Source of the DNA: UTCFX2 sp963788305
Lineage (GTDB): Bacteria; Chloroflexota; Anaerolineae; Anaerolineales; UBA4823
Direction: 5' to 3'
DNA length: 64,000 nucleotides
Assembly (NCBI GenBank): GCA_963788305.1
Contig: CAWBGK010000020.1
Coordinates: 62,001-126,000 of the forward strand
Under the pieces are notes generated by a model, which saw only the letters and a program-made list of their open reading frames with translations, ran no database searches and was not told the DNA's origin. This document shows positions 8,572 to 17,477 of this stretch, piece by piece. Within the stretch, counting starts at the first letter, position 1. Each line of letters starts with the position of its first letter. The position numbers were made by a program, and so were the translations under genes.

Positions 8572-9465
8572 ATGAAGAAAAAATTGGATCTGTTTGCCCG
8601 CCTTACCCGCCGCCGCATCCGCCGCTGGCAGGCGATGCTGCGTTGGCGAACCCTCTCGCCTGGCTCTTCTCCGATCTTATTCGCGAATTCATTCCCGAAG
8701 AGCGGCACGCACCTCCTCACCCAGGTGATGCACGGTTTCTGCGGATTCGGCTTTGCGGTGGAAGCCGGCCTTCCCGCAGTCGTCACCTTCGACGGGCTGA
8801 CCGGACGACAGCGCTCCCCGGCTGAGATCCTTAACGACTTGAAGCGCCTGCTCCCAGGCGATATCGCCTACGGGCACGTTCATTCCTTTCCAGAAGCAGT
8901 CAATTTTTTGTGTCAGGAGGGGATAGCGGGTTATTTTATTTTACGCGATCCTCGCGACGTCGCGGTTTCGCACGTCCATTACATCGCAGAGATGGCCCCC
9001 GGTCACATCCTCCACCGCTACTATCATGAAATCCTGCCCGGATTTGACGAGCGGCTTGAAGCCAGTGTCGCCGGCGTCCCACTTGAATTCCTGAGCAGTG
9101 CCGGTGGTCTCGCTTCCGAGCAGCCGCTCCCGGATATCCGCAGCCGTTTTGAGCCGTTTCTGGGCTGGCTTGACCACCACGAAGTGCTCGTCCTGCGGTA
9201 CGAAGACTTCATCACCGACCGCCATGCAGCTGTAGTCAAGGTCCTCGACCACGCCATCGAGCGCGGTTTCGAGCCCAGGTACGATCGGTCGGAAGCCATC
9301 CGCCTTCTGGTAGCGAGCATCGATCCGGCTCACTCGCCCACATTTCGCAGCGGAAAGGTCGGCGGCTGGCGCAGCGCCTTTAATCCTGAGCATATCCGCC
9401 TGTTCAAACAGACCACCGGCGATCTTTTGATCCACCTTGGCTACGAAACCTCCTTGGACTGGTAA
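8572..9465 (+). CDS. PAPS-dependent sulfotransferase, second copy
   Basis: 297 residues with a very basic N-terminus (RRRIRRWQAMLRWR), the 5'-phosphosulfate loop ANSFPKSGTHLLTQVMHG and the 3'-phosphate motif YFILRDPRDVAVSHVHY. It aligns along its length with the sulfotransferase at 7054-7926, including MAPGHILHRYYHE and the C-terminal HLGYETSLDW. The two flank the HD protein, as if a sulfotransferase gene was duplicated around it or with it. Different central loops (about 170-195) may give different acceptor sites. No PAPS-making gene is present in the window, so the donor must come from elsewhere in the genome. Confidence 0.88.
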   Translation: MKKKLDLFARLTRRRIRRWQAMLRWRTLSPGSSPILFANSFPKSGTHLLTQVMHGFCGFGFAVEAGLPAVVTFDGLTGRQRSPAEILNDLKRLLPGDIAYGHVHSFPEAVNFLCQEGIAGYFILRDPRDVAVSHVHYIAEMAPGHILHRYYHEILPGFDERLEASVAGVPLEFLSSAGGLASEQPLPDIRSRFEPFLGWLDHHEVLVLRYEDFITDRHAAVVKVLDHAIERGFEPRYDRSEAIRLLVASIDPAHSPTFRSGKVGGWRSAFNPEHIRLFKQTTGDLLIHLGYETSLDW

Positions 9466-9519
9466 ATTGATGTCATCCTTAAACTTTCACCTTCCAATCT
9501 TTGGGAACATATATATCGA

Positions 9520-10467
9520 ATGATCGACCATTGTTCAATCGTCATCCGGGCCTACAACGAAGCCCGCCATATCGGCCGCCTGCTCGATGGCATCGCCCGC
9601 CAGACTCTGTCGGAACCCGAAATCATCCTGGTCGACTCGGGCTCAACCGACGGGACTGCTGCAATTGCCGCAAGACGATCCGTTAGAATCCTGCATATTC
9701 CCCCGGAGGAGTTCTCTTTCGGGCGCTCGTTGAACCTGGGCATCGCCGCCGCGCGGCATGAGCATGTGGTAGTCGCCAGCGCCCACGTTTACCCGGTTTA
9801 TCCTGACTGGCTGGAGCGCCTGCTTGCCCCATTTTCTGATCCCAGGGTTGCCCTGACGTACGGGAAGCAGTGCGGCGGAGAATCGACGAAACTCTCCGAG
9901 CAGCAGGTCTTCGCACGCTGGTATCCGGACCAAACAAACCTGCATCAACCTCACCCATTCTGCAACAATGCAAATGCAGCCCTCCGCCGCTCGCTTTGGG
10001 AGCAGCACCCATACGATGAAAACCTGACCGGTTTGGAAGACCTATCCTGGGCGCGCTGGGCGCTGGACCAGGGCCACACGATCGCATACGTTTCCGAAGC
10101 GGAAGTCGTCCACATTCACAACGAGACGACAACCGGCGTCTTCAACCGCTACCGGCGCGAAGCGATGGCTTACAAACGCCTCTTTCCTTCCGAGAGCTTC
10201 ACATTTGCAGACTTCTTGCGTCTGCTGGCCAGCAATATTGCAAATGATATCCGGCATGCAGCCCGCTCGAAATCTCTGGGGGGGAATCTGGCCGGCATCG
10301 TCGCATTCCGTTGGAATCAGTTTTGGGGTACTTACCAGGGCTACCGCCATCCCAGCCTGATCACTGAAGGGCTTCGCAAGACGTTTTATTACCCCCCCGG
10401 CGCCCAGGCCCACGCAGAAACCAGAGCCCGTGAGATTGAGCCCATTCGATACGGGGATAACCCATGA
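9520..10467 (+). CDS. Family 2 glycosyltransferase, rhamnosyltransferase-like
   Basis: 315 residues. The GT-A nucleotide-binding start is CSIVIRAYNEARHIGRLLDG with ILVDSGSTDGTAAIA behind it; the acceptor-side acidic motif is GLEDLSWARWALDQG. The second half, with HIHNETTTGVFNRYRREAMA, matches the tail of family 2 enzymes usually named rhamnosyltransferases. It is cytoplasmic or membrane-associated and should add one sugar from a nucleotide donor. dTDP-rhamnose genes lie 19 kb downstream, which would suit but does not prove a rhamnose donor. Its stop overlaps the start of a DNA methyltransferase by four bases (ATGA). Confidence 0.85.
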   Translation: MIDHCSIVIRAYNEARHIGRLLDGIARQTLSEPEIILVDSGSTDGTAAIAARRSVRILHIPPEEFSFGRSLNLGIAAARHEHVVVASAHVYPVYPDWLERLLAPFSDPRVALTYGKQCGGESTKLSEQQVFARWYPDQTNLHQPHPFCNNANAALRRSLWEQHPYDENLTGLEDLSWARWALDQGHTIAYVSEAEVVHIHNETTTGVFNRYRREAMAYKRLFPSESFTFADFLRLLASNIANDIRHAARSKSLGGNLAGIVAFRWNQFWGTYQGYRHPSLITEGLRKTFYYPPGAQAHAETRAREIEPIRYGDNP

Positions 10468-11345
10468 AAAAGGGTTCAAAAACGAGCCGCTTTGGCGTTA
10501 ACTCCCGAATCAGCCACGACTCGTCTGAATATTACAGCTCCAGGCTCTATGCAGAGCTACCCGCCAATCTCGTGGAGGCAGATGCCCCGGATCAACTTTT
10601 TCCGACCGAATATGAGAACAAAGTAATTTTAGGTAGTTCAGATAGTATGAAAGAGCTTCCCGATCGCTGCCTGCACTTGATGATCACCTCGCCGCCCTAC
10701 AACGTCACCAAGGAATACGACGAGGATTTATCTCTCCAGGAATATCTTGAGCTGCTTCGCAGAGTATTCACCGAAACGTACCGCGTGCTGGTGAACGGTG
10801 GGCGTGCCTGCATCAACGTCGCAAACTTGGGCCGAAGACCTTATCTTCCGCTTTCCGACTTCATCTCAAAGCTCGCGCTGGAGATTGGTTTCCAGATGCG
10901 AGGGGAGATCATCTGGAACAAGGGTGCCGGGGCGGGCGTGTCGATGGCCTGGGGCAGCTGGCAGTCCGCCTCGAACCCCGTTCTCCGCGACGTCCACGAG
11001 TATATTCTGGTGTTTTCAAAAGGGTCCTTTTCACGCCAGAAATCTGACGGTAAGCAAAATACCATCACCCGTGAGCAGTTCATGGAATGGACAAAATCGG
11101 TCTGGACGATCAATACCGAATCAGCCCGCAAAGTCGGACATCCGGCCCCGTTTCCCGTTGAGCTGCCCTATCGCCTGATCCAGCTGTACTCATTCACGGG
11201 AGATGTCGTCCTGGACCCATTCATGGGCAGCGGGACAACTGCGATCGCGGCCTTAAAGTCGGCTCGCAAGTACGTAGGATATGAAATCGACCCGAGCTAT
11301 ATCCAGCTTGCGGAATCCCGAATAGCAGCTGTCGAGCTTCAATAA
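10464..11345 (+). CDS. Site-specific DNA methyltransferase, beta-class amino-methyltransferase
   Basis: 293 residues. The catalytic motif IV LMITSPPYNVTKEYD comes before the SAM-binding motif I DVVLDPFMGSGTTAIAALKS, the beta order of N4-cytosine and N6-adenine DNA methyltransferases. Between them lies a target-recognition segment of roughly 100 residues (about 120-225). The C-terminal KYVGYEIDPSYIQLAESRI is the usual motif II/III. No endonuclease gene is next to it, so it appears to be an orphan enzyme. It overlaps a sugar-transferase gene by four bases and is followed 43 bases later by a cytidylyltransferase, so it seems co-transcribed with glycan genes. The SPPY core fits N4C or N6A; base specificity cannot be told from sequence alone. 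Confidence 0.88.
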   Translation: MKKGSKTSRFGVNSRISHDSSEYYSSRLYAELPANLVEADAPDQLFPTEYENKVILGSSDSMKELPDRCLHLMITSPPYNVTKEYDEDLSLQEYLELLRRVFTETYRVLVNGGRACINVANLGRRPYLPLSDFISKLALEIGFQMRGEIIWNKGAGAGVSMAWGSWQSASNPVLRDVHEYILVFSKGSFSRQKSDGKQNTITREQFMEWTKSVWTINTESARKVGHPAPFPVELPYRLIQLYSFTGDVVLDPFMGSGTTAIAALKSARKYVGYEIDPSYIQLAESRIAAVELQ

Positions 11346-11388
11346 AGATGCAGCAGCCTTTATTCACCCACATTCCTTCAGGTGAGCT

Positions 11389-12073
11389 ATGACCTCAATC
11401 GTCGCCCTAGTCCCCATGCGCCACCATTCCCAGCGCGTCCCCGGAAAGAACTACCGCCCGCTGGTCGGCAAGCCGCTTTACCAGCATATCCTTGAAAAAC
11501 TGCTGGCCTGCCCTGAGATCTCGCAAGTTGTCGTGGACACCGACAGTTTACCCATCATCCGCGAGCTGCGCTCCGATTATCCCCAGGTGCACGTTGTTGA
11601 GCGGCCGGAACATCTGCGCGCTGACCAGGTATCGATGAATGAAATCCTGGCGTACGACACAGCCCTGGTAGAAGCAGACTTCTACCTGCAGACCCACAGC
11701 ACCAATCCGCTGCTGCAGGCCGAGACGATCTCGCGCGCCGCCAGGACCTTCCTGGCGAACTATCCAGGTTACGACTCGCTCTTTTCAGTCACCCGCATTC
11801 AGGTTCGGCTCTGGGACCAGCTCGGGCGGGCAATCAATCACAATCCGGCCGTCCTGCTCCAAACCCAGGACCTCCCGCCAGTCTTCGAAGAGAACTCCTG
11901 CCTCTATATCTTCACACGTCAGAACTCTGCTTGCCCGTTTAAACCGCCTCGGCGACCGTCCGCTGATGTTCGAGATCGACGCCGCCGAAGCCTGGGATAT
12001 TGATGAAGAGCTCGACTTCTCGATCGTTGAATTCCTGATGCAATACAATCAAAATAAGCCTCCCTATCCTTAA
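11389..12073 (+). CDS. Acylneuraminate/CMP-sugar cytidylyltransferase-family protein, one frameshift
   Basis: About 227 residues. The N-terminal VALVPMRHHSQRVPGKNYRP holds the Arg-x-x-Ser-x-Arg-x-x-x-Lys-type CTP-binding loop, followed by VVVDTDSLPIIRE and LQTHSTNPLLQAETI. This is the NeuA/KdsB-like fold that makes CMP-activated ulosonic or related sugars from CTP. The frame shifts near 11930 (CTTGCCCG); the continuation LARLNRLGDRPLMFEID and AWDIDEELDFSIVEFLM is the expected C-terminal Asp-containing metal site, ending at TAA 12071-12073. The stop overlaps a possible upstream start of the dehydrogenase gene. With that dehydrogenase and the SDR after it, a pathway to an unusual acidic or keto sugar is plausible. 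Confidence 0.8.
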
Positions 12074-12093
12074 TGCTTTATAACGAAAATCCT

Positions 12094-13056
12094 ATGCCAA
12101 CAATCCTGCTTTCTGCACCCTATATGGTTCCAATTGTCGACAGGATCCGCCCGCTGCTCGAAAGCTACGGCCTCGATCTGGTCGTCGCGCCCGTCCAGGA
12201 GCGCCTGAACGAAGCAGACCTGCTCGAATACGCCGGTAAAATTGACGGCGCTATTTGCGGGGACGACCAGTACACCGCCCGCATCCTCGAAGCCTGCGCG
12301 CCCAGGCTGAAGGTGATCTCAAAATGGGGCACCGGGATCGACTCGATCGACCAGGTGGCCGCAACCCGGCTCGGAATCGTGATCGGCCGCACCCCGAACG
12401 CCTTCACTCTGCCGGTTGCCGACACCGTGCTAGGATATATGCTTACTTTCGCCCGCCGGCTGCCCTGGATGGACAGGATGATGAAACAAGGCATCTGGGA
12501 CAAAATCCCCGGCCGCTCGTTGAGCGAATGTACCCTGGGAGTCGTTGGGGTGGGCAACTGCGGCAAGGCCGTGCTGCGCCGGGCGCGCGCCTTTGGGATG
12601 CACCTGCTGGGCAACGATATCATCGAGATCGCCCCGGATTTCCTGCGGGAATATGAAGTCGAGCTGACCTCGCTCGAAGACCTGCTTGGTCGGGCAGATT
12701 TCGTCAGCCTGAACTGCGACCTTAACCCGACCAGCTACCACCTGATGAACCGCCGGACACTGGCGCAGATGAAACCTTCCGCAATCCTGATCAACACCTC
12801 GCGCGGACCTGTCGTCGAAGAAGCTGCCCTGATTGAAGCCCTTAAGGACAGGACCATCAGCGGCGCCGCCCTGGACGTGTTCGAATATGAGCCGCTGAAA
12901 TCGGATCATCCCTACTTTGGAATGGATAACGTCCTGCTCGCCCCGCATAACGCCAATTCCAGCCCGGCTGCCTGGAGGCGAGTCCACCGCAACACCATCC
13001 GCAATCTGCTCGTCGGGTTGGGGTTGACGCCTCCGTCAGAATATCCAGAATTCTAA
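12094..13056 (+). CDS. D-isomer-specific 2-hydroxyacid dehydrogenase
   Basis: 320 residues from MPTILLSAPYMV; an in-frame ATG at 12073 would add seven residues. The NAD-binding motif is TLGVVGVGNCGKAVLRRA. The catalytic triad is seen as Arg in LINTSRGPVVEEAALIEA, Glu in LDVFEYEPLKSDHP and His in LLAPHNANSSPAAWRR. The family reduces 2-keto acids or oxidises D-2-hydroxy acids with NAD(H), as in phosphoglycerate dehydrogenase. It follows a CMP-sugar synthetase and precedes an SDR; it may help make the precursor of that activated sugar. Substrate unknown. An intergenic inverted repeat follows the gene. Confidence 0.87.
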   Translation: MPTILLSAPYMVPIVDRIRPLLESYGLDLVVAPVQERLNEADLLEYAGKIDGAICGDDQYTARILEACAPRLKVISKWGTGIDSIDQVAATRLGIVIGRTPNAFTLPVADTVLGYMLTFARRLPWMDRMMKQGIWDKIPGRSLSECTLGVVGVGNCGKAVLRRARAFGMHLLGNDIIEIAPDFLREYEVELTSLEDLLGRADFVSLNCDLNPTSYHLMNRRTLAQMKPSAILINTSRGPVVEEAALIEALKDRTISGAALDVFEYEPLKSDHPYFGMDNVLLAPHNANSSPAAWRRVHRNTIRNLLVGLGLTPPSEYPEF

Positions 13057-13074
13057 GGAACGCCACGCACAAAT

Positions 13075-13128
13075 TCTTCGAGGAATACCTGCGCCTGGCG
13101 TGACGGATTGTGTGGTCATCCTCGAAGA
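13075..13128. repeat. Ten-base inverted repeat in an operon gap
   Basis: TCTTCGAGGA at 13075-13084 is repeated as its exact reverse complement TCCTCGAAGA at 13119-13128, with 34 bases between. It fills most of the only sizeable gap (about 105 bases) between the dehydrogenase and the SDR. No T-run follows, so it is not a classical terminator; an RNA stem that affects stability or attenuation, or a protein site, is possible. Confidence 0.5.
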
Positions 13129-13162
13129 GCATTGAAGATTGCCTAAATATCAAAGAGGAAGA

Positions 13163-13933
13163 ATGAAAGATACGAATAACGGCAAGACAGTCCTTGTCAC
13201 CGGTGCAGCCGGGGGGATCGGCCGCGCCACATTAAGTCACTTTTTCGAGAAGGGTTGGCAGGTGATCGGGGTGGATCGGGCAGAATTCGGACCTGGTTTT
13301 CCACCCAATGGGCTCTTCATCCAATCCGACATCTCGATCGGTGAGAACATGGAAATCATCTTTTCGAAAGCGCGCGCCTTTACAGACCACTTGCATGCGC
13401 TGGTCAACAACGCCGCGCTGCAGATCGCCAAACCGCTGCTCGACACAACAGTAGAAGAATGGGACGCGGTGATGGCATCCAATCTGCGCTCGGTCTTCCT
13501 GGCCACCAGGCTCGCCCACCCACTGCTGAAAGCTTCCGGAGGCGGGGCGATCGTCAACGTCTCTTCCGTCCACGCGGTGGCGACCTCCGCCGATATCGCA
13601 GCCTATGCCGCCAGCAAGGGTGGCATGCTCGCCCTGACCCGCGCCGTGGCGATTGAGTTTGCGCCCGACAACATCCGCTGTAATGCGATCCTTCCAGGTG
13701 CAGTGGATACGCCGATGCTGCGCGCCGGACTGGGGCGCGGCCACGTCGAAGGCGATGACATCTATAAACGCCTCGACAACCTCGCTCGCAAGACCGTAAA
13801 CGGACGGATTGGCCGGCCTGAGGAAATCGCTCATGCGATCTTCTTTCTCGCCGACGAAACTCAGTCCTCCTTCATGACCGGCCAGGCGCTGGTTGTAGAC
13901 GGCGGTGCGACAGCCCGCCTGAGTACAGAGTGA
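13163..13933 (+). CDS. Short-chain dehydrogenase/reductase
   Basis: 256 residues. The cofactor loop is VLVTGAAGGIGRATLSHFFE, the strand-4 motif is ALVNNAAL, the catalytic Ser is in AIVNVSSVHAVATS and the Tyr-x-x-x-Lys is in AAYAASKGGMLALTRAV; the C-terminus ends FMTGQALVVDGGATAR. All classical SDR features are present. The ATG at 13163 has AGAGGA a few bases upstream, so I prefer it over a TTG at 13139. It oxidises or reduces a hydroxyl/keto group with NAD(P). Set between a 2-hydroxyacid dehydrogenase and a DUF115 gene, it likely acts on the same sugar or acid precursor. Confidence 0.88.
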   Translation: MKDTNNGKTVLVTGAAGGIGRATLSHFFEKGWQVIGVDRAEFGPGFPPNGLFIQSDISIGENMEIIFSKARAFTDHLHALVNNAALQIAKPLLDTTVEEWDAVMASNLRSVFLATRLAHPLLKASGGGAIVNVSSVHAVATSADIAAYAASKGGMLALTRAVAIEFAPDNIRCNAILPGAVDTPMLRAGLGRGHVEGDDIYKRLDNLARKTVNGRIGRPEEIAHAIFFLADETQSSFMTGQALVVDGGATARLSTE

Positions 13934-13943
13934 TCCAATTCCT

Positions 13944-14757
13944 ATGACTGAGATCAAAGCAAAGCTCAAAACCAGAATTCCCGAAGCCCTCTGGCAGTCT
14001 GCGCGCAGCTCGTGGAATTCGATCCAGAACGCTGGGTTATTGCCTGCTGCAACTTTTCACCCCTGGCGGCGAGCCAGCATCCGCCGGCTTGGCGAGCTGA
14101 AGGACATCCACCGCGGCCAACGCTGTTTCATCATCGGCAACGGCCCCAGCCTGAAGCAAACCGACCTTTCCCTGCTGAAGGATGAATTTACCTTTGGGAT
14201 GAACCGGATTTACCTGGGCTTTCCCGAGATGGGTTTCCAGACCACCTATTTTCTGACCATCAACAGCCTGGTGATCGAGCAGTGCGCCGAAGATATCCGC
14301 CTCCTTACGATGCCGCGCTTTATATCCTGGCGCTCGCGCCATTTGATCGGGACCGCACCCGATCTCAATTTCCTCCATACCACTTACACCGTCCCGAAAT
14401 TTTCGACGGACGCCCGCGGCCGCCTTTGGGAAGGCGGCACCGTGACCAATATCGCCCTGCAGCTGGCTTATCACATGGGTTTTCAGCAAGTGATCCTGAT
14501 TGGCGTGGACCACAGCTATTCCGCCCAGGGTAAACCCAACACCACTGTGGTATCCCAGGGAGAGGACCGCGACCACTTCCACCCGGATTACTTTGGCAAA
14601 GGCTTCCGCTGGCAGCTCCCGGACCTGGATACTTCCGAACGCGGCTACGCAATGGCTCGCCAGGCATACGAGTTCAGCCGGCCGCCAGGTCATTGACGCA
14701 ACCGTCGGCGGAATGCTGAACATCTTTCCAAAAGCCGATTATTTATCGCTGTTCTGA
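13944..14757 (+). CDS. DUF115 / MptE-like glycosylation-associated protein, one frameshift
   Basis: About 270 residues. The Rossmann-like start QRCFIIGNGPSLKQTDLSLL and the later VILIGVDHSYSAQGKP are hallmarks of the DUF115 (6-hydroxymethylpterin diphosphokinase MptE-like) fold. Bacterial members sit in surface-glycan and flagellin-glycosylation loci, often near ulosonic-acid genes, and are thought to take part in glycosyl transfer, though the reaction is not settled. The frame shifts near 14680 (GTTCAGCCGG); the continuation RQVIDATVGGMLNIFPKADY supplies the conserved end of the fold and stops at 14755-14757. A CMP-sugar synthetase-like gene three genes upstream fits such a role. Confidence 0.75.
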
Positions 14758-14787
14758 TGTCATCTGCAGAGAACCCTTCTAATATCC

Positions 14788-16390
14788 ATGCAGAATCGCT
14801 CTGTTTCGCGGCATTTGATCTATACCGCTGCGATCTTCCTGTTTCTGTTGGCGCTGGGTTCGGGCATTCGGCTGTTCGACCTGACCGACCAGCCGATCGA
14901 TTTTCACCCCACCCGCCAGCTGCGCAGCGCGATCGTCGCCCGCGGGATGTACTACGAAATGCTCCCGGGTGCTGACCCGGCGCTCCGGGAGCAGGCTGCC
15001 TCCTTCTGGTCCTCCACCGGTCAGTACGAGCCTTCGATCCTGGAGCGAATTGTCGCGCTGGGCTATATCCTGCTTGGCGGCGAGCTGCCCTGGCTGGGTC
15101 GGCTGCTCAATATCCTCTTCTGGGTCTTTGGGGGCATCTTCCTTTTCGACCTGGCGCGCCGGATGACTGGAGCGGGCTCAGGATTATCCAGCACAGTTGG
15201 AGCCCTCATTGCGCTGGCCTGTTACCTGGTCTTGCCGTTCAGCGTCCAGGCCAGCCGCGCTTTTCAACCCGACCCTGGGATGACGGTCTGGATCATCGTC
15301 GCAGCCTGGGCGGCTTATCGCTGGTCGGAGCGCCCGGGTTGGAACAGGGCGGTTCTTGCTGGAATCTCAGCCGGGATGGCCATCCTGACGAAGGCGGTAG
15401 CCTTCTATACGATCGCCGGGATGCTGCTGGCAGTCACCTTCTTTACATTTCGGCAGGAAGAACAGCGCTTTGCTCGAAAAGTCAGCCTGATGCTCCGCAG
15501 CCCTCAAGTCTGGACAATCGCAGCCCTGGCAGTTCTGCCAACCCTGATCTATTATCTCAATCGAGGCGACCGTGCCTCTGAATACCTGGGCTCCTGGACG
15601 CTTTCCCTCTCTCACCTGCTGCTGCAGCCGGTGACTTACCTGCGCTGGCTGAACCTGATCCAGCAGCTGCTTACGCCGGTTGGTTTGGCGCTTGCAGTCC
15701 TTGGCGTGATCTTCGCCAGAGGTCGGGCTCGCTGGCTGCTTAGTCGGCCTTGTGGGCCGGCTATTTTGCATACGGGCTCTTCCTGCCCTATCAAATGACC
15801 ACGCACAGCTATTATCACCTTCAGCTGGTCCCAATCGCAGCTCTTTCTATCGCCCCGGCTCTGCAGCGCTTCACGGACTGGCTGGTTGGTCGCGGGCGAA
15901 TCTGGCAGGTCGCTTCGGCCGCGACATTATGGTCGTCCTGCTCCTGGGAGTTTGGCAGGCGTTAGTCCCACTCTACGGCCGCGACGACCGCAGCGAGCCG
16001 GCTTACTGGCAGGAGATCGCTTCTTACCTCCCTGCGGATGGAAAGATTATTGCGCTGACCCAGGATTACGGCTATCGATTGATGTACTACGGCTGGCGCA
16101 AGGTTGTGCTCTGGCCAAATCGGGGCGAGCTGCGGCTGAGCGTTTTGCGCGGCAGCGATAAGAAGTTCCAGGAGTTCTTTTCAAAGCGGACCGAAGGGAA
16201 GCGTTATTTCCTGGTGACCGCTTTCAATCAATTCGAAGACCAGCCGGCCTTGAAAGAAATGCTCTACGAAAACTTTCCCATCCTGACCGAAGGGACTGGA
16301 TACATCATCTTCGACCTGATGCAGAAAAAACCAGTGAACACGATCGAAAACACAGTCGGCTTTTCCCCAGAATGTCATCCCTTCCGCTAG
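14788..16390 (+). CDS. Polytopic GT-C glycosyltransferase (family 39/ArnT-like), two frameshifts
   Basis: About 530 residues with repeated hydrophobic segments: IYTAAIFLFLLALGSGIRLF, LLNILFWVFGGIFLFDLA, VGALIALACYLVLPFSV, and others to about residue 330. The first loop carries FHPTRQLRSAIVARGMYYE, the acidic/aromatic loop expected of lipid-phosphate-sugar-dependent transferases. The frame shifts near 15745 and again near 15930; the tail DGKIIALTQDYGYRLMYYGW is a soluble periplasmic-type domain. Such enzymes move a sugar from a polyprenyl-phosphate carrier outside the membrane. The end overlaps the next glycosyltransferase by 19 bases. An alternative start ATG at 14757 would need another shift. 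Confidence 0.75.
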
Positions 16391-17477
16391 TCACCATTAT
16401 TACTCCCAGTTTCAACCAGGCTGCCTTTCTGGAACAGGCCATTTGCTCCGTGTTGGGACAGGATTATCCAGCCATCGAATACTTGGTTATCGATGGGGGT
16501 TCGAACGACGGCAGCCGGGAGATCATCGAGCGCTACTCAGACAAGCTGGCCTGGTGGGTCTCCGAGCCCGATTCAGGCCAGGCTGAAGCGATCAACAAGG
16601 GATTTCAGCGCGCCCGCGGCGATTTTGTCGCCTGGTTGAATTCAGACGACCTTTATCTGCCAGGAGCGGTCTCCCAGGCGGTCCAGGCGCTGAATGCCGA
16701 ACCCGGCCTTGGGCTGGTCTATGGTGACGCGATCGCAATCGACTCGTCCGGAAAGCCATTAGGGCGGTTTGACTTTGATGATTGGGGGCTGATTGACCTG
16801 GTAAGCTTTCGGATTATCTGCCAGCCGGCGGTTTTCATGCGCCGCAGCGTCCTGGAACTGGCCGGCGAGCCTCGACCGCAGCTATCATTTCATGCTGGAC
16901 CACCAGCTCTGGATCAGGATGGCCAGATTCGCGCCCATCCGCCACGTCCCAGCCGGGTTAATCGATCCGGCTCGGCCGGTTCAGGGTTTATGGGCAGCCG
17001 CTCGCCATCACCCGGGCGCGAAGAACATCTCCCAGGCAGCCGGTTTCGGGACAGAAACAATAAAAGTGTTGGATTGGATGCAGGCAGAGCCCGATCTCTG
17101 CAGCCTGATCCAGAAACACCGATCTCGCGTCCTGGCCGGAGCATACCGCCTGAATGCCCGCTATCTTCTAGACGCCGGGTTGGCCTGGAAATCCCTGCGT
17201 ATCGTATGGGAAGGCGCTGGGATACCGGCCGTCTTTCGCGCTGAAGCACTGGCACCGGATGCTTTACGCCGGGTTGACCTTGTTCAAAATCGAAAGATTG
17301 GCAGACCCGCTGATTCATCGAATCGAGGCTCGCCAGAGACAGCGTCTGACCGCAGTGCTCCACCATACCTGCATCGCCCGGGTTCCAGCCCTCGACGCAG
17401 GTCCAGCCAAACCGTTCAATTTGGCAGAATGGCCGGGATTGAGCCTGAATGACGCTCATAGATCGAATCATGATTAA
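16372..17477 (+). CDS. Family 2 glycosyltransferase, two frameshifts
   Basis: About 367 residues. The N-terminal half is clean: LVTIITPSFNQAAFLEQAIC, IEYLVIDGGSNDGSREIIER, WWVSEPDSGQAEAINKGFQ and the metal site in VAWLNSDDLYLPGAV. Shifts near 16872 and near 17250 lead to FMLDHQLWIRMARFAPIRHV (the acceptor-side segment) and then to MLYAGLTLFKIERLADPL. It is a paralogue of the enzyme at 18421-19203: over the first 90 residues most positions agree. The two enclose a sulfotransferase. The stop at 17475-17477 overlaps the start of that sulfotransferase. Confidence 0.78.

Noticed and set aside
10464..11345. Restriction-modification system
   Set aside because: No endonuclease or specificity gene was seen on either side; neighbours are sugar enzymes.
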